Assembly (NCBI GenBank): GCA_029204225.1
Contig: CM055096.1
Span: 5,087,504-5,151,503, forward strand
DNA from: Diphasiastrum complanatum
Taxonomy: Eukaryota; Streptophyta; Lycopodiopsida; Lycopodiales; Lycopodiaceae
DNA: 64,000 nt
Direction: 5' to 3'
The notes beneath the pieces were generated by a model. That model worked only from the letters and a program-made list of their open reading frames with translations. It had not been told where the DNA came from and ran no database searches. This document shows, piece by piece, positions 1-10,934 of this stretch (its first letter is position 1; the number at the start of each line of letters is the position of its first letter). The position numbers and the translations under genes were made by a program.

Positions 1-595
1 AGTTGAGGCCAACTTTGTTTTAGACTTAGAGTTTGAATTTTCAAAGTTCATTAGTGTAAATTCCATTTGAATAAACACCTTTTGAAAGTGTGGGAAAGTT
101 AGAAGTCGAGTTTGAATAGATTCAAATTTGAATGTTGGGTACTTTGAGTGTAGACCCAAAAATAGTAGGGGTTAGCATTTTGGTGGGAAAGCCAAGTGGC
201 CAAATAGGGTTTGGACCTATTATAGAAGGATGTAACTCGTGGAGAGACATATCTTCACCTTTCTCTATCTCATTTCATGCTTATACATGGTTCTCTTGGT
301 TCTACTATCCATTGGTGCACTATACTTGTGATTGCATGCAATTCTATGTGTAGAATGATCTATACTTGCTATTTTTGGATCCACATGTGTGAAATATAGT
401 AGCTTGCTGGTTTTATACGGAGAGCAACAGTAAGTTTTCATTTGATTTATGATTGATCAAGTTCTATTAGAGTTTGCATCTTATTTTGTGTGTAGATGCT
501 GATTTTTCTACATTGGTGACATTGGTAGAGTAGCTTCTTTTGTAACCCAAGATCTTTTTGTGGATTGGATCATTAATGATCTGAAATCCTTCACA
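1..595 (+). repeat. 5' LTR of Ty1/copia element A1, cut by window edge
   Basis: This is the long terminal repeat of a copia element. Its left end, about 50 bases, lies outside the window. It matches the complete LTR at 36721-37418 and the inverted LTR at 59079-59722 almost base for base. It ends in TTCACA immediately before a primer-binding site, and the matching complete copies begin TGAAAG, giving the usual TG...CA ends. The TATA-like position near 215-225 reads TTATAGAAGG, weaker than the TTATAAAAGG in the sister copies. No target duplication can be tested here. Confidence 0.85.
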
Positions 596-607
596 TAGTA
601 TCAGAGC
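596..607 (+). other. Primer-binding site of copia A1 (tRNA-iMet type)
   Basis: TAGTATCAGAGC directly follows the LTR end. The plant copia consensus is TGGTATCAGAGC, complementary to the 3' end of initiator tRNA-Met, so this copy carries one G-to-A change. It fixes the plus-strand orientation of the element and the LTR boundary. Confidence 0.85.
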
Positions 608-1195
608 TTGTGTTTCAGGTTATGAAGGAGGAAAACATATCTATCAATGATTTGGTAAAGATATCAAGGCTAGAGCATGCTAGAGAGGATTCTACACCAA
701 AATCGGGTTTTTTGCTTTTGTAGATTGGATCTTTTGTAGATCAAAACCCTATATAGTTCTATAAACTTGATGAATTCCAATTTTTGATTTCACATACTGA
801 ATTTGGCCAAAGTTTGGATCATTGGATTAGCCTAAGTGGTGGCTAATAGATTGCATATCAAATTTTCAGCATTTGCATGTAGATTTGAAATAGTCAATTT
901 TTTGTGATTTTGTCAAAACCCTAATTTTGATTGGCTCTCTAGCTAGTGAGGTTGCTAAACTTTATTTGAGTGTGTTTCAATCTTAGGAAGTGACAAAGTC
1001 ATTAGATTGAGGATAGATCATAGGTTGATCAAGATTCTATGATTCTATGTGTTGGTTTGCTTGGTATAAGTGCTAGAAGAGAATTGTTGAGATAGTTTCA
1101 AATCTTTGTGATTTCTTTTGAAAACATTTGTTGTTGTTCAAAGGAGTACTTTGTGCATTGAAACAGTTTGAAAAAGAAGATTATGTCATTGCTAC

Positions 1196-2827
1196 ATGGC
1201 AACCTCAATTGGAGTCATGTTGGAAGCCAATGATAGGCTTACTGCAAGTAGCTATTCATTGTGGAAAGTGAGGATGGAATCACTTATTGAGATGAATGAT
1301 GTTTTGGATATTGTTGTAGGTTTGGAGGAGAGACCAACAACACAACAAGATCAAATGAGGTATGATAAGAGGGCCAAAAGGGCTCTACACATTATCAAGA
1401 TGAATGTTACCGATGGGCTTCTTAAGGAAGTTGGTAAGTGTACTTCATCTAAGGATGTTTGGGATTCATTGAAGAAGCTTTATGAATCCAAGTAGCTTCT
1501 AGAGTGTTGACTCTAAGAAGGCAAATCTTTTCTTGTTTTCAAAAGAATAAAAAAAGTCCAAGTACATATGTTTTGAGAATGAAAGCATTGAATGATGAGT
1601 TGGCTTGCATTGATGAGAGCATTAAGAAATGAGAGAATGTTCAAGTAATTCTTAGTGGATTTTTGGATGCTCATGCTGATATTGTTCAAAGTATTGCTAT
1701 TCAAAAAAAATTTCTAATTTTGATTGATCTTCAAGAGATCTTGATCAATGAAGAATATAGGCTTCAAGCAAGAGGTGGATCTACATCGACACTTCAAGAG
1801 GTGGATGTACATCAACACTTCAAGAGGATGCCATGTTCACAAAGGGCAAATTCAAGGGCAAAACCAAAAGTAAGTTGTCTAAAGGGCAAGATCAAGTGGA
1901 TGCAAATGGCAAAAAGAAGTATAGATCAAAGCTCAAGTGCTTTTATTGTGGCATCAAAGGACACTTTGCAAGTGAGTGCTACAAGAAGAAGAGAGATCAA
2001 GGAGACAAGCAGGGTAATCTTACTCTTGATGAGGATGGTTTGGATATGAAAATGATGATGCTTTTGTGATGTCTTCATCTATGCTTGCTAATGATGGAGA
2101 TCTAGATCCTCGGTGGATTGGTAGTGGAGCAAGTTTATGACCTTTCACAAAGAGTACTTCCCTTTTTTGTTTGCACATGAAGATGACAAGTGGGTGATCT
2201 ACACGCCAGTGATGGTGAGTGTGCAATCAAAGGGATTGGCACCATTTATATTTCTCTCTCTACAAATAGGAATGTTCATTTGGAGGATGTCTTGTTTATT
2301 CCATCTATTACCAAGAATTTGCTTAGTGTGAGTCAAATGCTTAGTAAAGGCCTCAAGGTTGAGTTTGATGGAGATACTTGTATGATCAAAAGAAAGGATG
2401 TCTTGATTGGAAAAGCTAAAAGGCAAGGAAAGTTTTCAAACTAGATGCTTGTGTTCTTTCTAACCAAGTTGGATGTGTTGCAAGAGAGCAAATACCTATT
2501 CAAGAGGTTTGGCATAAAAGGATGGGACACTCAACTTCAAGTCATTGGAGGTAATGGCTAGAAAGAGGGTTGTAATAGGTCTTCCAAGTTCCTTAAGTGA
2601 CATCAATCATGTGTGTGAGTCTTGTGCTTTGTCTAAGTCACATAGACTAACTTATACTAGATCTACAAAGCCTTTTCAACTTGTACTTTCGGATATTCAT
2701 GGATTTACTACAATTAGCAATAGTGGAGCTACGATGTATGTAACATTCAAGAATGCAAGGGAGAACCAATTTTCGACAAGGATCAAGTGCTTAAGGAGTG
2801 ACAATGGTGGTGAGTACAAAACAATTT
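1196..2827 (+). pseudogene. Broken copia gag-protease-integrase (A1)
   Basis: This is the polyprotein remnant of the A1 copia element. It starts at 1196 (MATSIGVMLEAND) with the gag domain of the UBN2/DUF4219 type (1196-1493). A frameshift and stop codons follow, and gag resumes at about 1500 (RVLTLRRQIF). A CCHC zinc knuckle (KCFYCGIKGHFASEC) lies near 1935-1985. The protease signature survives as an altered SGAS with a stop after it near 2125. The pre-integrase region (LLSVSQMLSKG) covers 2190-2444, and the integrase HHCC region is visible as WHKRMGH then CESCALSKSHR (about 2507-2645). The integrase core is internally deleted: YVTFKNAREN runs straight into RSDNGGEY. The rest of integrase, RT and RNase H are missing, and the reading frame runs into LTR sequence at about 2828. 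At least five stops or frameshifts make it non-functional. Confidence 0.88.
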
Positions 2828-3268
2828 TTGAAAGTGTGGGAAAGTTAGAAGTCGAGTTTGGGTAGATTCATATTTGAATGTTGGGTACTTTGAATCTAGA
2901 CCCAAAAATAGCAGGGTTAGCTTTGGTGGAAAAGCCAAGTGGCCAAATAGGGTTTAAGCCTGTTATAAAAGGAGGTAGCTCATGGAGACACATATCTTCT
3001 CTCTTCTCTATCTCATTTCATGCTTATACATGGTTTTCTTGTGTTCTACATCCATTGGTGTAATATACTTGTGATTGCATGCAATTCTATGTGTAGAATG
3101 ATCTATGTTTGCTATTTTTGGATCCACATGTGTGAAATATAGTGGCTTGCTGATTTTATACGGACAACAACAGTACTTTATCATTTGATTCATGTTCGAT
3201 CAAATTCTATCAAGGTTTGCATCTCATTTTGTGTGTAGATGCTGATTTTTCTACATTGGTGACATTGG
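2828..3268 (+). repeat. Partial second copia LTR (A1)
   Basis: From TTTTGAAAGTGTGGG onward the sequence matches the inside of the 5' LTR and includes a clear TATA motif (TATAAAA, 2964-2970). It lacks the first ~120 bases of the LTR and the last ~85. Both ends are therefore deletion junctions: integrase coding DNA is fused to mid-LTR on the left, and unrelated DNA follows on the right. The same truncated form exists at 39419-39867, so the damage predates the A1/A2 duplication. Confidence 0.82.
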
Positions 3269-3311
3269 TTGTTTGCAGGGAGAAAGACCTACAAACAACC
3301 AATGTCACCAA
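3256..3311. repeat. Hairpin-forming inverted repeat at LTR junction (A1)
   Basis: The arms 3256-3279 and 3288-3311 are reverse complements with one mismatch and an 8-base loop. The left arm starts inside the LTR (TTGGTGACATTGG) and continues into the adjoining DNA. The homologous hairpin in A2 (39854-39875 with 39888-39909) has a perfect 22-base stem. A snap-back at a rearrangement junction is the simplest explanation. Confidence 0.8.
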
Positions 3312-3450
3312 GTTATTTTTTATGGAAAATCATCATCGCACACTATTATGCCAATGCGGAACTGCTTAAAACTGATGCGTAAATGGCCCATTATGGCCGG
3401 TTGCACTTTTATTGAAACTCTGTCTAGTTATTGATTTATGCTGGACTTAT
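3312..3450. other. Unassigned sequence between copia scar and gypsy-like arm
   Basis: I see no coding frame, repeat or element end here. It has a close counterpart at 39910-40048 in block A2, so it was part of the duplicated unit. Confidence 0.5.
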
Positions 3451-3993
3451 ATTTATTTAAGAGACTTATGCCCCTAGTTCTCGGGTTTGTCAGGGCTAGG
3501 AGGTGACAGTTCATAGTTAAATGGAAACTTTATTCACCGAAGGCCACTATAGTGATTTAAAACCAACTTTAGGGCTCTGCCCTTAAGTTTGGGCCCAACT
3601 ACCAAAAAACCCCTTGTTGATGCCCATTCACGAAAAGGTGTACCTCTTTCAGCCTCAGCCCTCTCTAGCATTAGAAGAGGCCAGCCTCTACGTAGCATTC
3701 ATCCATTGTTATTTTGAGAGAAACTTGGTGAAGAAAAAGAGTTTGTGGAGCAGAGGAAGAGGAATGAGAAGAAGCAAGGTTGTTTGATCCCTGCTTGGTT
3801 TCTTAGCCCGTTGTCTGATTCATTCATTGCTATTGATTTTTTGGTTGATTTATAGCATTGTGTTTATTTGTAGGATTTCATTTTGTATCCCTTTGTTGTC
3901 TTTAACCCTGTGGTTGCAGCCCTGACATTGTGAGGATTGTACTTGTATATCTTTCCTATCTCTGAAATTTACTTGCAGGCCTGTAAAAAAAGT
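3451..3993 (-). repeat. Inverted LTR-like arm, gypsy Tat-type (left, A1)
   Basis: Read on the minus strand, this segment matches 5137-5821 with several insertions and deletions. Shared landmarks are CTTATGCCCCTAG and GAGGATTGTACTTGTATATC. The right arm is followed by a gypsy-type primer region, which suggests both arms are LTR fragments facing opposite ways, but I cannot identify the true LTR 5' end. The counterpart in A2 is 40049-40590. Confidence 0.6.
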
Positions 3994-5136
3994 TGGAAGC
4001 TTTGTTGCCTCATTGGAAGGGATTTTAGCCTGAAAGATTGATCCTTTATTGTTATCTACTTGTTAGTAGTATTGTTAGATCTGTGTGTGCTTGAATCATG
4101 ATTGTTTGCAAGCATTGACAATTTATTTGAAGAAACTTCTTTGAAAGTGTTCATAAGGCATTTTCCTGCTTGTGGGTTGTTGAAAACCAAGCCATTTGTA
4201 TTCTTTTGAATCTATAAATAGGTTAATTGATAGTTTGTCAATCATTGTTTAGATTGTCTTGCCCATAACCCACTTGATAGCCACAAAGAATACCATGGCT
4301 ATAGCTCCTTGGAAGACACTTCAATTACCTACTAATTGCTTTTCAGATAGCCCTCTGTATGATTGAGATTTATTGCACAGAGAGCCATTTTACAGTTTGT
4401 ACATTGCTGGTTTTTTAGTCACGTTCTACATCCTTGAAATTGCTGATTTGCAGGCTGTTTCCCTGTTAAAAATTGCAGACCTATCCATCCCCACCTAACA
4501 GGCTGATTTGCGCACTCTTTCCTTTACCTACGGTTTTGTTCTGGCTCGTTCCCATCTCACATCGCCTTGTGCCCCCTTTCTTGCTATACCTTTCTTATCT
4601 ACGGGTCCCTACCTTCCTCACTTGCGGTTTTACTACTACCTTCCTTACTTATGTCCTATTTGCAGCCATCCTACTCATCATCTGTGCTATCTGCGCTGAT
4701 TGCGACCATCTACAATTTTGAATCCCTGCTGTTAGTGGCCTCTTCTCTTTCCCTACCTGCAGTTTCTTCTGGCCTACCTATGTTCATCTCCTAGGCTAAC
4801 CTATAGGCTTACCCAAGATCTGTCACATTGCATGCCTGCAACCCATTAACCCTGTGCATTATCTTTAACCTAAATCTGTGGCAATTATGTGACAAATTCA
4901 GTGCTAGGGTCACATGGATTTTGCTAAACTGTTCGGTTTTGTCGATTGCGGTTTTCATCTTGTTTGGTTCTCTGTTAGCACTCGGTGAACTGCAGAGGTT
5001 TGGCACTTGTTTGGCAACCGAACGCCTGGCATTTGCAAAGCCAGTCCAACTACATACAGGGAGAAACTAAACTCATACTTATCTTGCCATTGTTTAAATA
5101 ACTATTATTACACTCTGATTATAAACGAGCTAATAG
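3994..5136. other. Core between inverted gypsy-like arms (A1)
   Basis: About 1.1 kb of unique-looking DNA lies between the two inverted arms. It includes a pyrimidine-rich stretch (4480-4800, many CTTCCT and CCTTAC runs) whose short open frames are low complexity and not supported as genes. It is duplicated at about 40591-41740. Confidence 0.5.
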
Positions 5137-5821
5137 AGAACTTTTTTTACAAGCCTGCAAGCAAATGTCAGAGATAGGAAAGATATACAAGTACAATCCT
5201 CACAATGTCAGGGCCTACAACCACATGGTTAGAGGCAACAAAGGGATACAAAATGAAGTCCCACAAATAAACACAATGCTATAAATCAACCAAAAAATCA
5301 ATAGCAATGAATGAATCAGACAACGGGTAAGAAATACAGAGAGTGGAGGCACCAAGCACATTGCTTCTTCTCCTTCCTTCTCTCTTCCAAAGTGAGCACT
5401 GAATAATAATGGACAGCAGAATGAGAAAGGCTGAGAGTGGAGTGGGAGGCACAAAAATGGGAGGCACCAAGCAGGGATCAAACAACCTTGCCTCTTCTTC
5501 TTTCCTCTTCCTCTGCCCCACAAACTCTTTCTCTTCACCAAGTTTCTCTCAAAATGACAATGGATGAATGCTATGTAGAGGTTGTCCTATTCTAATGCTA
5601 GAGATGGCTGAGGCCCAAAGAGGTGCACCTTTTTGTGAATGGGCACCAACAAGGGGGTTTTTTGGTAGTTGGGCCCAAACTTATGGGCAGAGTCCCGAAG
5701 TTGGTTTTGAATCATTAAAGTGGCCTTTGTGAATAAAGTTTCCATTTAACTGGTTTTTAAGACGACTGGCCCCTCCTAGCCCCGACAAACCCGGGAACTA
5801 GGGGCATAAGCCTCTTAAACA
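5137..5821 (+). repeat. LTR-like arm with adjoining gypsy primer region (right, A1)
   Basis: This is the plus-orientation partner of the inverted arm at 3451-3993. It ends CCTCTTAAACA and is followed at once by GTGGCGACCTTCACGGG, which resembles the AGTGGCGACTCC..GGGG sequence found just after the 5' LTR in Tat-type Ty3/gypsy elements. The similarity is by memory of the family pattern and was not aligned. A2 carries the same arm at about 41741-42411 with a 15-base deletion. Confidence 0.6.
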
Positions 5822-6360
5822 GTGGCGACCTTCACGGGTAAAGAATGGTCCCCATTCTTCGAACTCAACATTTCTGGTTACACAAAGACCAATGGACCAG
5901 CCAATAGCATCCTAGGCTGACCCAAAAGCCATATAGCAACATGTCTTCAAGATAAGCAGCAACAGATTACCCCCTGGACCGGCCAATAGCATCCTAGGCC
6001 GACCCAAAAGGGTTCCAATCAGCATTAGATCTTCATGAAAAACAACATCTTAGGTCCTGTATACAAGGCTTGATAATGCTGTAACACAATCAGATCACAA
6101 TTAGTAGCTTAGTTCCATTTCAATCATCATTTAAAGTTCCAGTGCCTTATCAATTGGGCTATGGAGTCCGGTCACAAATCATACGGCAAATCATCATAGG
6201 GTTTCAAAGTTTCACATATCATATGGAGTTCAGAAGCGCTAGGTGCTAAACTTGCAAAACCAACACGAATGTTGGATACCTCACATGGTGGAAATACTGG
6301 TTGGGTAAAGTAGTAATTATATTACTAGTCAGATTTAGGGTTAGTCACTTTCTTTTAACC
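5822..6360 (+). other. Gypsy-like leader with a short direct repeat
   Basis: Non-coding DNA follows the primer-like site. Two near-identical ~35-base repeats occur at about 5893-5929 and 5977-6011 (GCCAATAGCATCCTAGG in both). No start codon or domain is visible on the plus strand. The counterpart is 42412-42950. Confidence 0.5.
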
Positions 6361-6361
6361 C

Positions 6362-6688
6362 TTAAAGGCGGGATGAACTTCTAGGATAAGGCTTTTGTTT
6401 TGCTCTTGGCTTCCATTCCCAGATATCTTTAGCTAGGGAGTTAGAGTTCAACACTTCAAACCTAGAGTCTCCAAGTTTCACACAATGGGTTTGATGTCCC
6501 TGACAATGGAAATAGTCCACTCTTGATTCCACATTTGGTCCCAAACTTAACCCAACTAGGAATTGATCATTTCTAGATTGGTTGTGGCTATTATAGAATA
6601 TGGACATACGAGTATCAATTAGAGCATTTTCATATTTGGATGCAATTTCAATTGCATAATCCAATCTAGTAGGACTCTTCTGTCTCAC
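6362..6688 (-). pseudogene. Gypsy gag-like remnant with degenerate zinc knuckle (A1)
   Basis: This 108-codon open frame runs from MRQKSPTRLDYAIEIASKYE to a stop. A degenerate knuckle, FHCQGHQTHC, sits near residues 70-80. The overall pattern (IEIASKYENA followed by a C/H cluster) is that of a retrotransposon gag fragment; the assignment to gypsy rests on the adjacent RT. It lies head to head with plus-strand RT sequence at 6715-6793, which cannot be the original order in a retroelement. The A2 copy at 42972-43274 is also open. Confidence 0.5.
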
Positions 6689-6714
6689 ATGGACTTGCCT
6701 CTATTTGCACTCCA

Positions 6715-6793
6715 CTTGTGAAGCAATCTATAATCAATTCAATTGGAAGTACCTAGAGAAGATCAAAGTCATCGTTGAGAGTCCAGAATCCAA
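6715..6793 (+). pseudogene. Truncated gypsy reverse transcriptase scrap (A1)
   Basis: The translation includes FNWKYLEKIKVIVESPE, the linker that precedes the YYR motif in Ty3/gypsy RT. It breaks off at about 6793, where the sequence switches to the inverted-repeat arm. In A2 the same frame continues for another ~120 codons (43291-43755), so A1 is the truncated version. Confidence 0.7.
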
Positions 6794-6888
6794 AACAAAT
6801 GCTGCAAACCATCACACTTACCACTCACCAAGAGTCTCCAAAGTGTGATCACTGACTCATTCTTCATCTCACGTGTCTCACACATAGT

Positions 6889-7134
6889 TCATCCAATAAG
6901 TTTGATGTCTTGCTCAATGGCTTCCAACCTACACCACCTCGTACTTCTATCACCCATGACCTCCAAGTGTGTGTACCTCCAAACTAGCCGCAATCTCTCC
7001 CTCGAATGAGAAATTTCCAAGTTGCAAATGCATGTGTCAATGCAGCTATCCACTGATTCGAAACTTCCACTACCAATCATGTCTGTGCTACCAATCATAG
7101 CTGTGAGAGCGTTCCTCCAAATGTCACCCGACAT
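6889..7134 (-). other. 81-codon open frame, unknown
   Basis: The frame begins MSGDIWRNALTAM and stays open for 81 codons. Its mirror copy at 30126-30371 is also open, with only a few residue changes. I do not recognise a domain. Its position next to two zinc knuckles suggests it could be part of an old retroelement, but that is inference. Confidence 0.35.
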
Positions 7135-7594
7135 TAAGTGTTGAAAATATCACGAGAATTTTTCACTCGTAACTGGCATGCTATGTTTGACTTTTGATTG
7201 CTTGCCCTCACAAAATTGTCATCAATTATGAGTAGTCATGATGCCAAACTACATTTTCGTCGCCAATACTAGCTTTTTCCACACCATTTTGCTCCTATTT
7301 GCCCTCATTTCGCTATTACCGCTTCCAAATATAAAGCTACCCTATCAGAAGGTCATTGGGCTTTTGTAACTAATTTATATTTTCTTCTTTTATATAGGAG
7401 TAGGCCTAATCTAACTTTGGTTATGCTTCTTCAATTGAGTCCTAATAGAAATTTATTTACTTGGATGTTGAGGTCACTTCACCAAGTTGAGTCTTCTATA
7501 GAAATTTCAATTCTCTATACAACTTCATCTTTATCCGGCTATATCTTTTCTAAATCGAATTGAACATATTCTACTAATCATGTATTTGTTTGTG

Positions 7595-7770
7595 GTTTGG
7601 GACACTTTGAGGTAATGTGCCCTTCTCCCTTACAATTTTTACAAATAGTATGTGGTTGATCTATTTCATTGGTTCAAGGCATCCTACTAAATAATATCCT
7701 GGTGCTCTACAGTTACAACAAACTCCTATATTCTTTTATCTTTGAACAATATTTTTTTGTTGATTTGGAA
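7595..7770 (-). pseudogene. Retroelement gag remnant with two zinc knuckles (B1)
   Basis: This is the mirror of 29540-29690, where the motifs are easier to read. It carries a CCHC knuckle (CX2CX4HX4C) and a second knuckle in a different frame. Frame breaks between the two make it a remnant. Confidence 0.5.
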
Positions 7771-8024
7771 TATATTTCTTCATAGTTATTGGTATATATT
7801 TTTTAAGTATTTTCTTACTATATTAGCTACTAGTTATAGCATTTGACAGTTGATTTTCATAGAATAGTTCATACTCTTCAAATTTCATTAGATATATTAT
7901 TTCAATAACAAACGTACTTTTTTACATTCGTCAACTTAAGCAACCTGAGTTTATTTTTACATTTGGAGTGATGATATCTCTCTTGTATACATTGCCATAC
8001 ATTGGATTACCTGATTATGGTAGC

Positions 8025-8027
<3 letters not shown>

Positions 8028-8095
<68 letters not shown>
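8028..8095. repeat. (GA)n microsatellite
   Basis: About 34 uninterrupted GA units. The mirror tract at 29161-29232 is a few bases longer. Confidence 0.97.
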
Positions 8096-8097
<2 letters not shown>

Positions 8098-8457
8098 TTT
8101 ATGGTCTATATGTAATTTTTAACCTTTAACGTGAATCCTACTAGGCTTCTACAAAAATGAGCTCTCCTACTACGCTTTTAAAAAAAATCAAAAGCTCATA
8201 ACACAATTTTTTTTTATATCTTCTAAGTTTTATACAACCTATTTTCAAGTCACATTGATAGACTAACAATGCCTAGCTCAATAATCTATGAATGAATAAA
8301 AAATTTAATGTAATAGAGACTCGAGGGCAATTGTCATTGAGATCCATTATGGTCCATAACATGTAAATTGCTACATATAAACCTCATGTTTATGTAGATC
8401 AAAATTTTATAAAGCTTTAGTTAATTTTTTCTTTAAAGATATTATGAAGGGTGCTAG

Positions 8458-8603
8458 CATACAAAAAAGATGTACAGTGACCATAGTGTGCAACTCTTAT
8501 TTGTGTCAATATAAACGTTGCTCAACATACAAAAAAAATGTATCGACCATAGTGTGCGACGCTTAATTGTGTCAATATAAACGTCGCTCAACAATTATTG
8601 TAG

Positions 8604-8660
<57 letters not shown>

Positions 8661-8946
8661 CGTCGCTTACCAAATGTTGCTATTTGCAATAATTAATCGT
8701 TGCCACATGACCATAAATGTACATTGCTTTGTGAGAGTCTTTTCAACAATGTTTGTCTACTGACATCCGTTGATGTTTACATTTAATTGTAATCACACGA
8801 CGTTGTGTAAATTTATCATAAATAAAACCCGGAAGACGATTTTTCTAATTGTGAGGTTTATTTAACGTTGTGTCGCGATGAACTATATAAGTGACGTTGT
8901 TGTAGCTTTGCAAAATAAAAATTTGAGGGATGATTTTTCTATAGTG
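8458..8946. mobile_element. Candidate non-autonomous CACTA-like element (B1)
   Basis: Read on the minus strand, one end is CACTATAGAAAAATC at 8946; the other end, read on the plus strand, is CATACAAAAAAGATG at 8458. Both resemble the plant CACTA terminus CACTACAAGAAAA, the second less well. The interior is dense with AACGTYGC/GCRACGTT motifs in both orientations, as in CACTA subterminal regions, and holds two tandem ~66-base units (8458-8523 and 8526-8591). No matching 3-base target duplication was found. The mirror copy is 28300-28796. Confidence 0.4.
8606..8656. repeat. (TA)n microsatellite
   Basis: About 25 TA units inside the candidate CACTA-like element. The mirror copy at 28588-28648 is about 10 bases longer. 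Confidence 0.97.
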
Positions 8947-9439
8947 ACCATTTAGCAACGTTAGTATGTCACCAGACATCTTTGTGTTTTTGCCAATGTC
9001 ACTTAGCAATGATCAGTGGTATATTTGTTCACTATTTGCCAAATGTCTGGATGTTCTTTGTGGAAACTTATAGATATGTTGTGACTTATTAGAATGTTCT
9101 AGATACGATAAAGAAAGTTTTCAGTGCAAGACTTTGTGGTAGTTGGACTTTTGAGATATGTTGTAATTGGAAGTATGATGAAATTGACACAAATTTTTCT
9201 AGCTGGAGTTGGTGGTATCATTGATGATGTCTTGGGTGAGCTTCTTGTGCACATTGGTGTGAAACTTGGGGAACTCTGTCTTTTAGATTGCATGTAAGTG
9301 CTTGAATGCTCTTAATACCCTATATATAGTTGTTGTGCAATGCATATTAGCATATTCTTTTGTCACTTTTTCTATGAATAGAAACATTTTTCTTTACATC
9401 CCAATGACGCTTTTGATATGCATGCTTTTTATGCATTAA

Positions 9440-9740
9440 CCTTAGCTTTGGGTAACTTTTTTCACCTGTTTTGAGCTTGCAAGGGGAGCAAAATGCTCGA
9501 GCCTCGGGTCCGGTATTTGGCCTCGAAATAAGCCTACCAAATTTGAACTTGGTTTTGAAAGATTTATAGAGAGGGTTATAGAATTACCCCACAACCTCAG
9601 AACATACATCGGAATACTGAAGCTAATTTGAGGGGTATACTGAGGTTGACGTTGGTATAAGCCTACCAAATTTACACTTGTTTTTGAGACATTTATAGAG
9701 AGGGTTATAAAGAGGGTCCAGGTGGCCAGAGGCATTCTAG
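9440..9740. repeat. Pair of ~100-base direct repeats with CCGAGG/GGTATAC motifs
   Basis: Two related units share ATAACCCTCTCTATAAAT and AATTTGGTAGGCTTAT on the minus strand. The interval also has several CCTCGGTATAC-type motifs. A short open frame over it simply translates the repeat. The mirrored pair is at about 27505-27805, and similar motifs occur at 21740-21785 and 48320-48570. The position downstream of the transposase suits CACTA subterminal repeats. Confidence 0.6.
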
Positions 9741-10071
9741 GACACTCTGCTAACCGAGGGGAATATCGAGACTGATGAAAAAAAGGCCCCTCGCAGGTAA
9801 ACCACGGTATAAAACAAAATGTATATGGATCTCAGTTTTGGAATTTGTTACCTATCAACACATTGAATTCCATTTTCTATCAACTTTGGTTGCCATATGC
9901 ATAAGTGAATAAAGAAATTTATGTAACACAAAAAAATCATGATCACAAATTGTGTACTCACATGCATCAACTTCTTGTTCGATGTCAACTAGTCAATTTA
10001 TAAAGTGTAATTGCATATGTGAACAACATGATTGATATTACAATGAATTGAGATACATCATATTGTCTCAC

Positions 10072-10260
10072 TCATTCATTTGGTGGTTCATCATTATCAT
10101 TTGCTGCATCATCATGCGACAAATCCGCCAAACCAAATGAGTCTATCTCTAATTCTACCCAAATATCTCCTATAGCTTCATCATTAATAAGCTGATCTTT
10201 AAAAGCTAATGGCGACAATGATGACGAGTGAGATTGTGAAAGTGTGTTGTGTGTCATCGA
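10072..10260 (-). pseudogene. CACTA transposase acidic C-terminal exon (B1)
   Basis: The frame reads MTHNTLSQSHSSSLSPLAF and ends in the acidic tail DDAANDNDEPPNE. It is the same tail as 27173 in the right arm. A stop just upstream (HDT then stop) is present in both arms, so it predates the inverted duplication or marks an unrecognised intron. Confidence 0.65.
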
Positions 10261-10549
10261 ACCATCCGACGATCATGTATCATGCTCAACGTTATCATTA
10301 GCTTGTGAAGCTTGCACATGATCATCCTCCAAAATTGTGTCATTGAATCTGTCATCACGATCTTGTTCATGAGGTGCATCAACTAGCAGCGCCATGTCCT
10401 CCATGACATCTCTATCTTTAAATTTTTTTTGTACTTCAAGGAGCAACTTGAATCACGTACCACCATCTGGGATCTGAACGATCGAGGTGAAAGACCACCT
10501 GCAATTGATCGATGTTACCAAAATGTTGACTCATAGTTAGTATCCATAG

Positions 10550-10892
10550 CTATGTTACAGTTGCTTGTGTATTACTATATAAAATATTTTTTTTTTGTAG
10601 TACACTTAAAATTGATTGATTGACAACAAAAGAGCATAGACATCTTGAAGACATAGAAGAAATGTACCTGCTCACATTGCTGCGGAAAAACAAATGTGTC
10701 GCTTTGATCTGTCCAAAGCTTGGTGGAGTCAATGGCAAAATAAGACCTCTCATCTTTCTTGATAGTTGCATTGGGACCATTGCAAATAACTTTGAACCAT
10801 TTGACATCAAATATGAAAAACCTGAATTGTCTAAATCCAACTTCGAGGATGTCATTGATTGTCCCACAATAATCAAGTTGAGAAGAGAGTAA
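10550..10892 (-). pseudogene. DUF4216 exon of CACTA transposase, downstream of insertion (B1)
   Basis: On the minus strand this translates as LLSSQLDYCGTIKDILEVGF followed by the FDVKWFKV and KLWTDQSDTFVFPQQ segments, typical of DUF4216 at the C-terminal side of plant CACTA transposases. The exon ends at a GTACAT donor after the QCEQ codons. Its upstream part lies beyond the copia element at 16016 onward. Confidence 0.75.
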
Positions 10893-10934
10893 ATTCTTGT
10901 CCGCCGTGCTTGCTCGACTCTCTTGGGTAAAATT

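Noticed and set aside
4473-4794. Three overlapping frames rich in L, P, Y, F and S as membrane proteins
   Set aside because: The DNA is a pyrimidine-rich tract open in several frames; the A2 copy behaves the same way, without sign of coding constraint.
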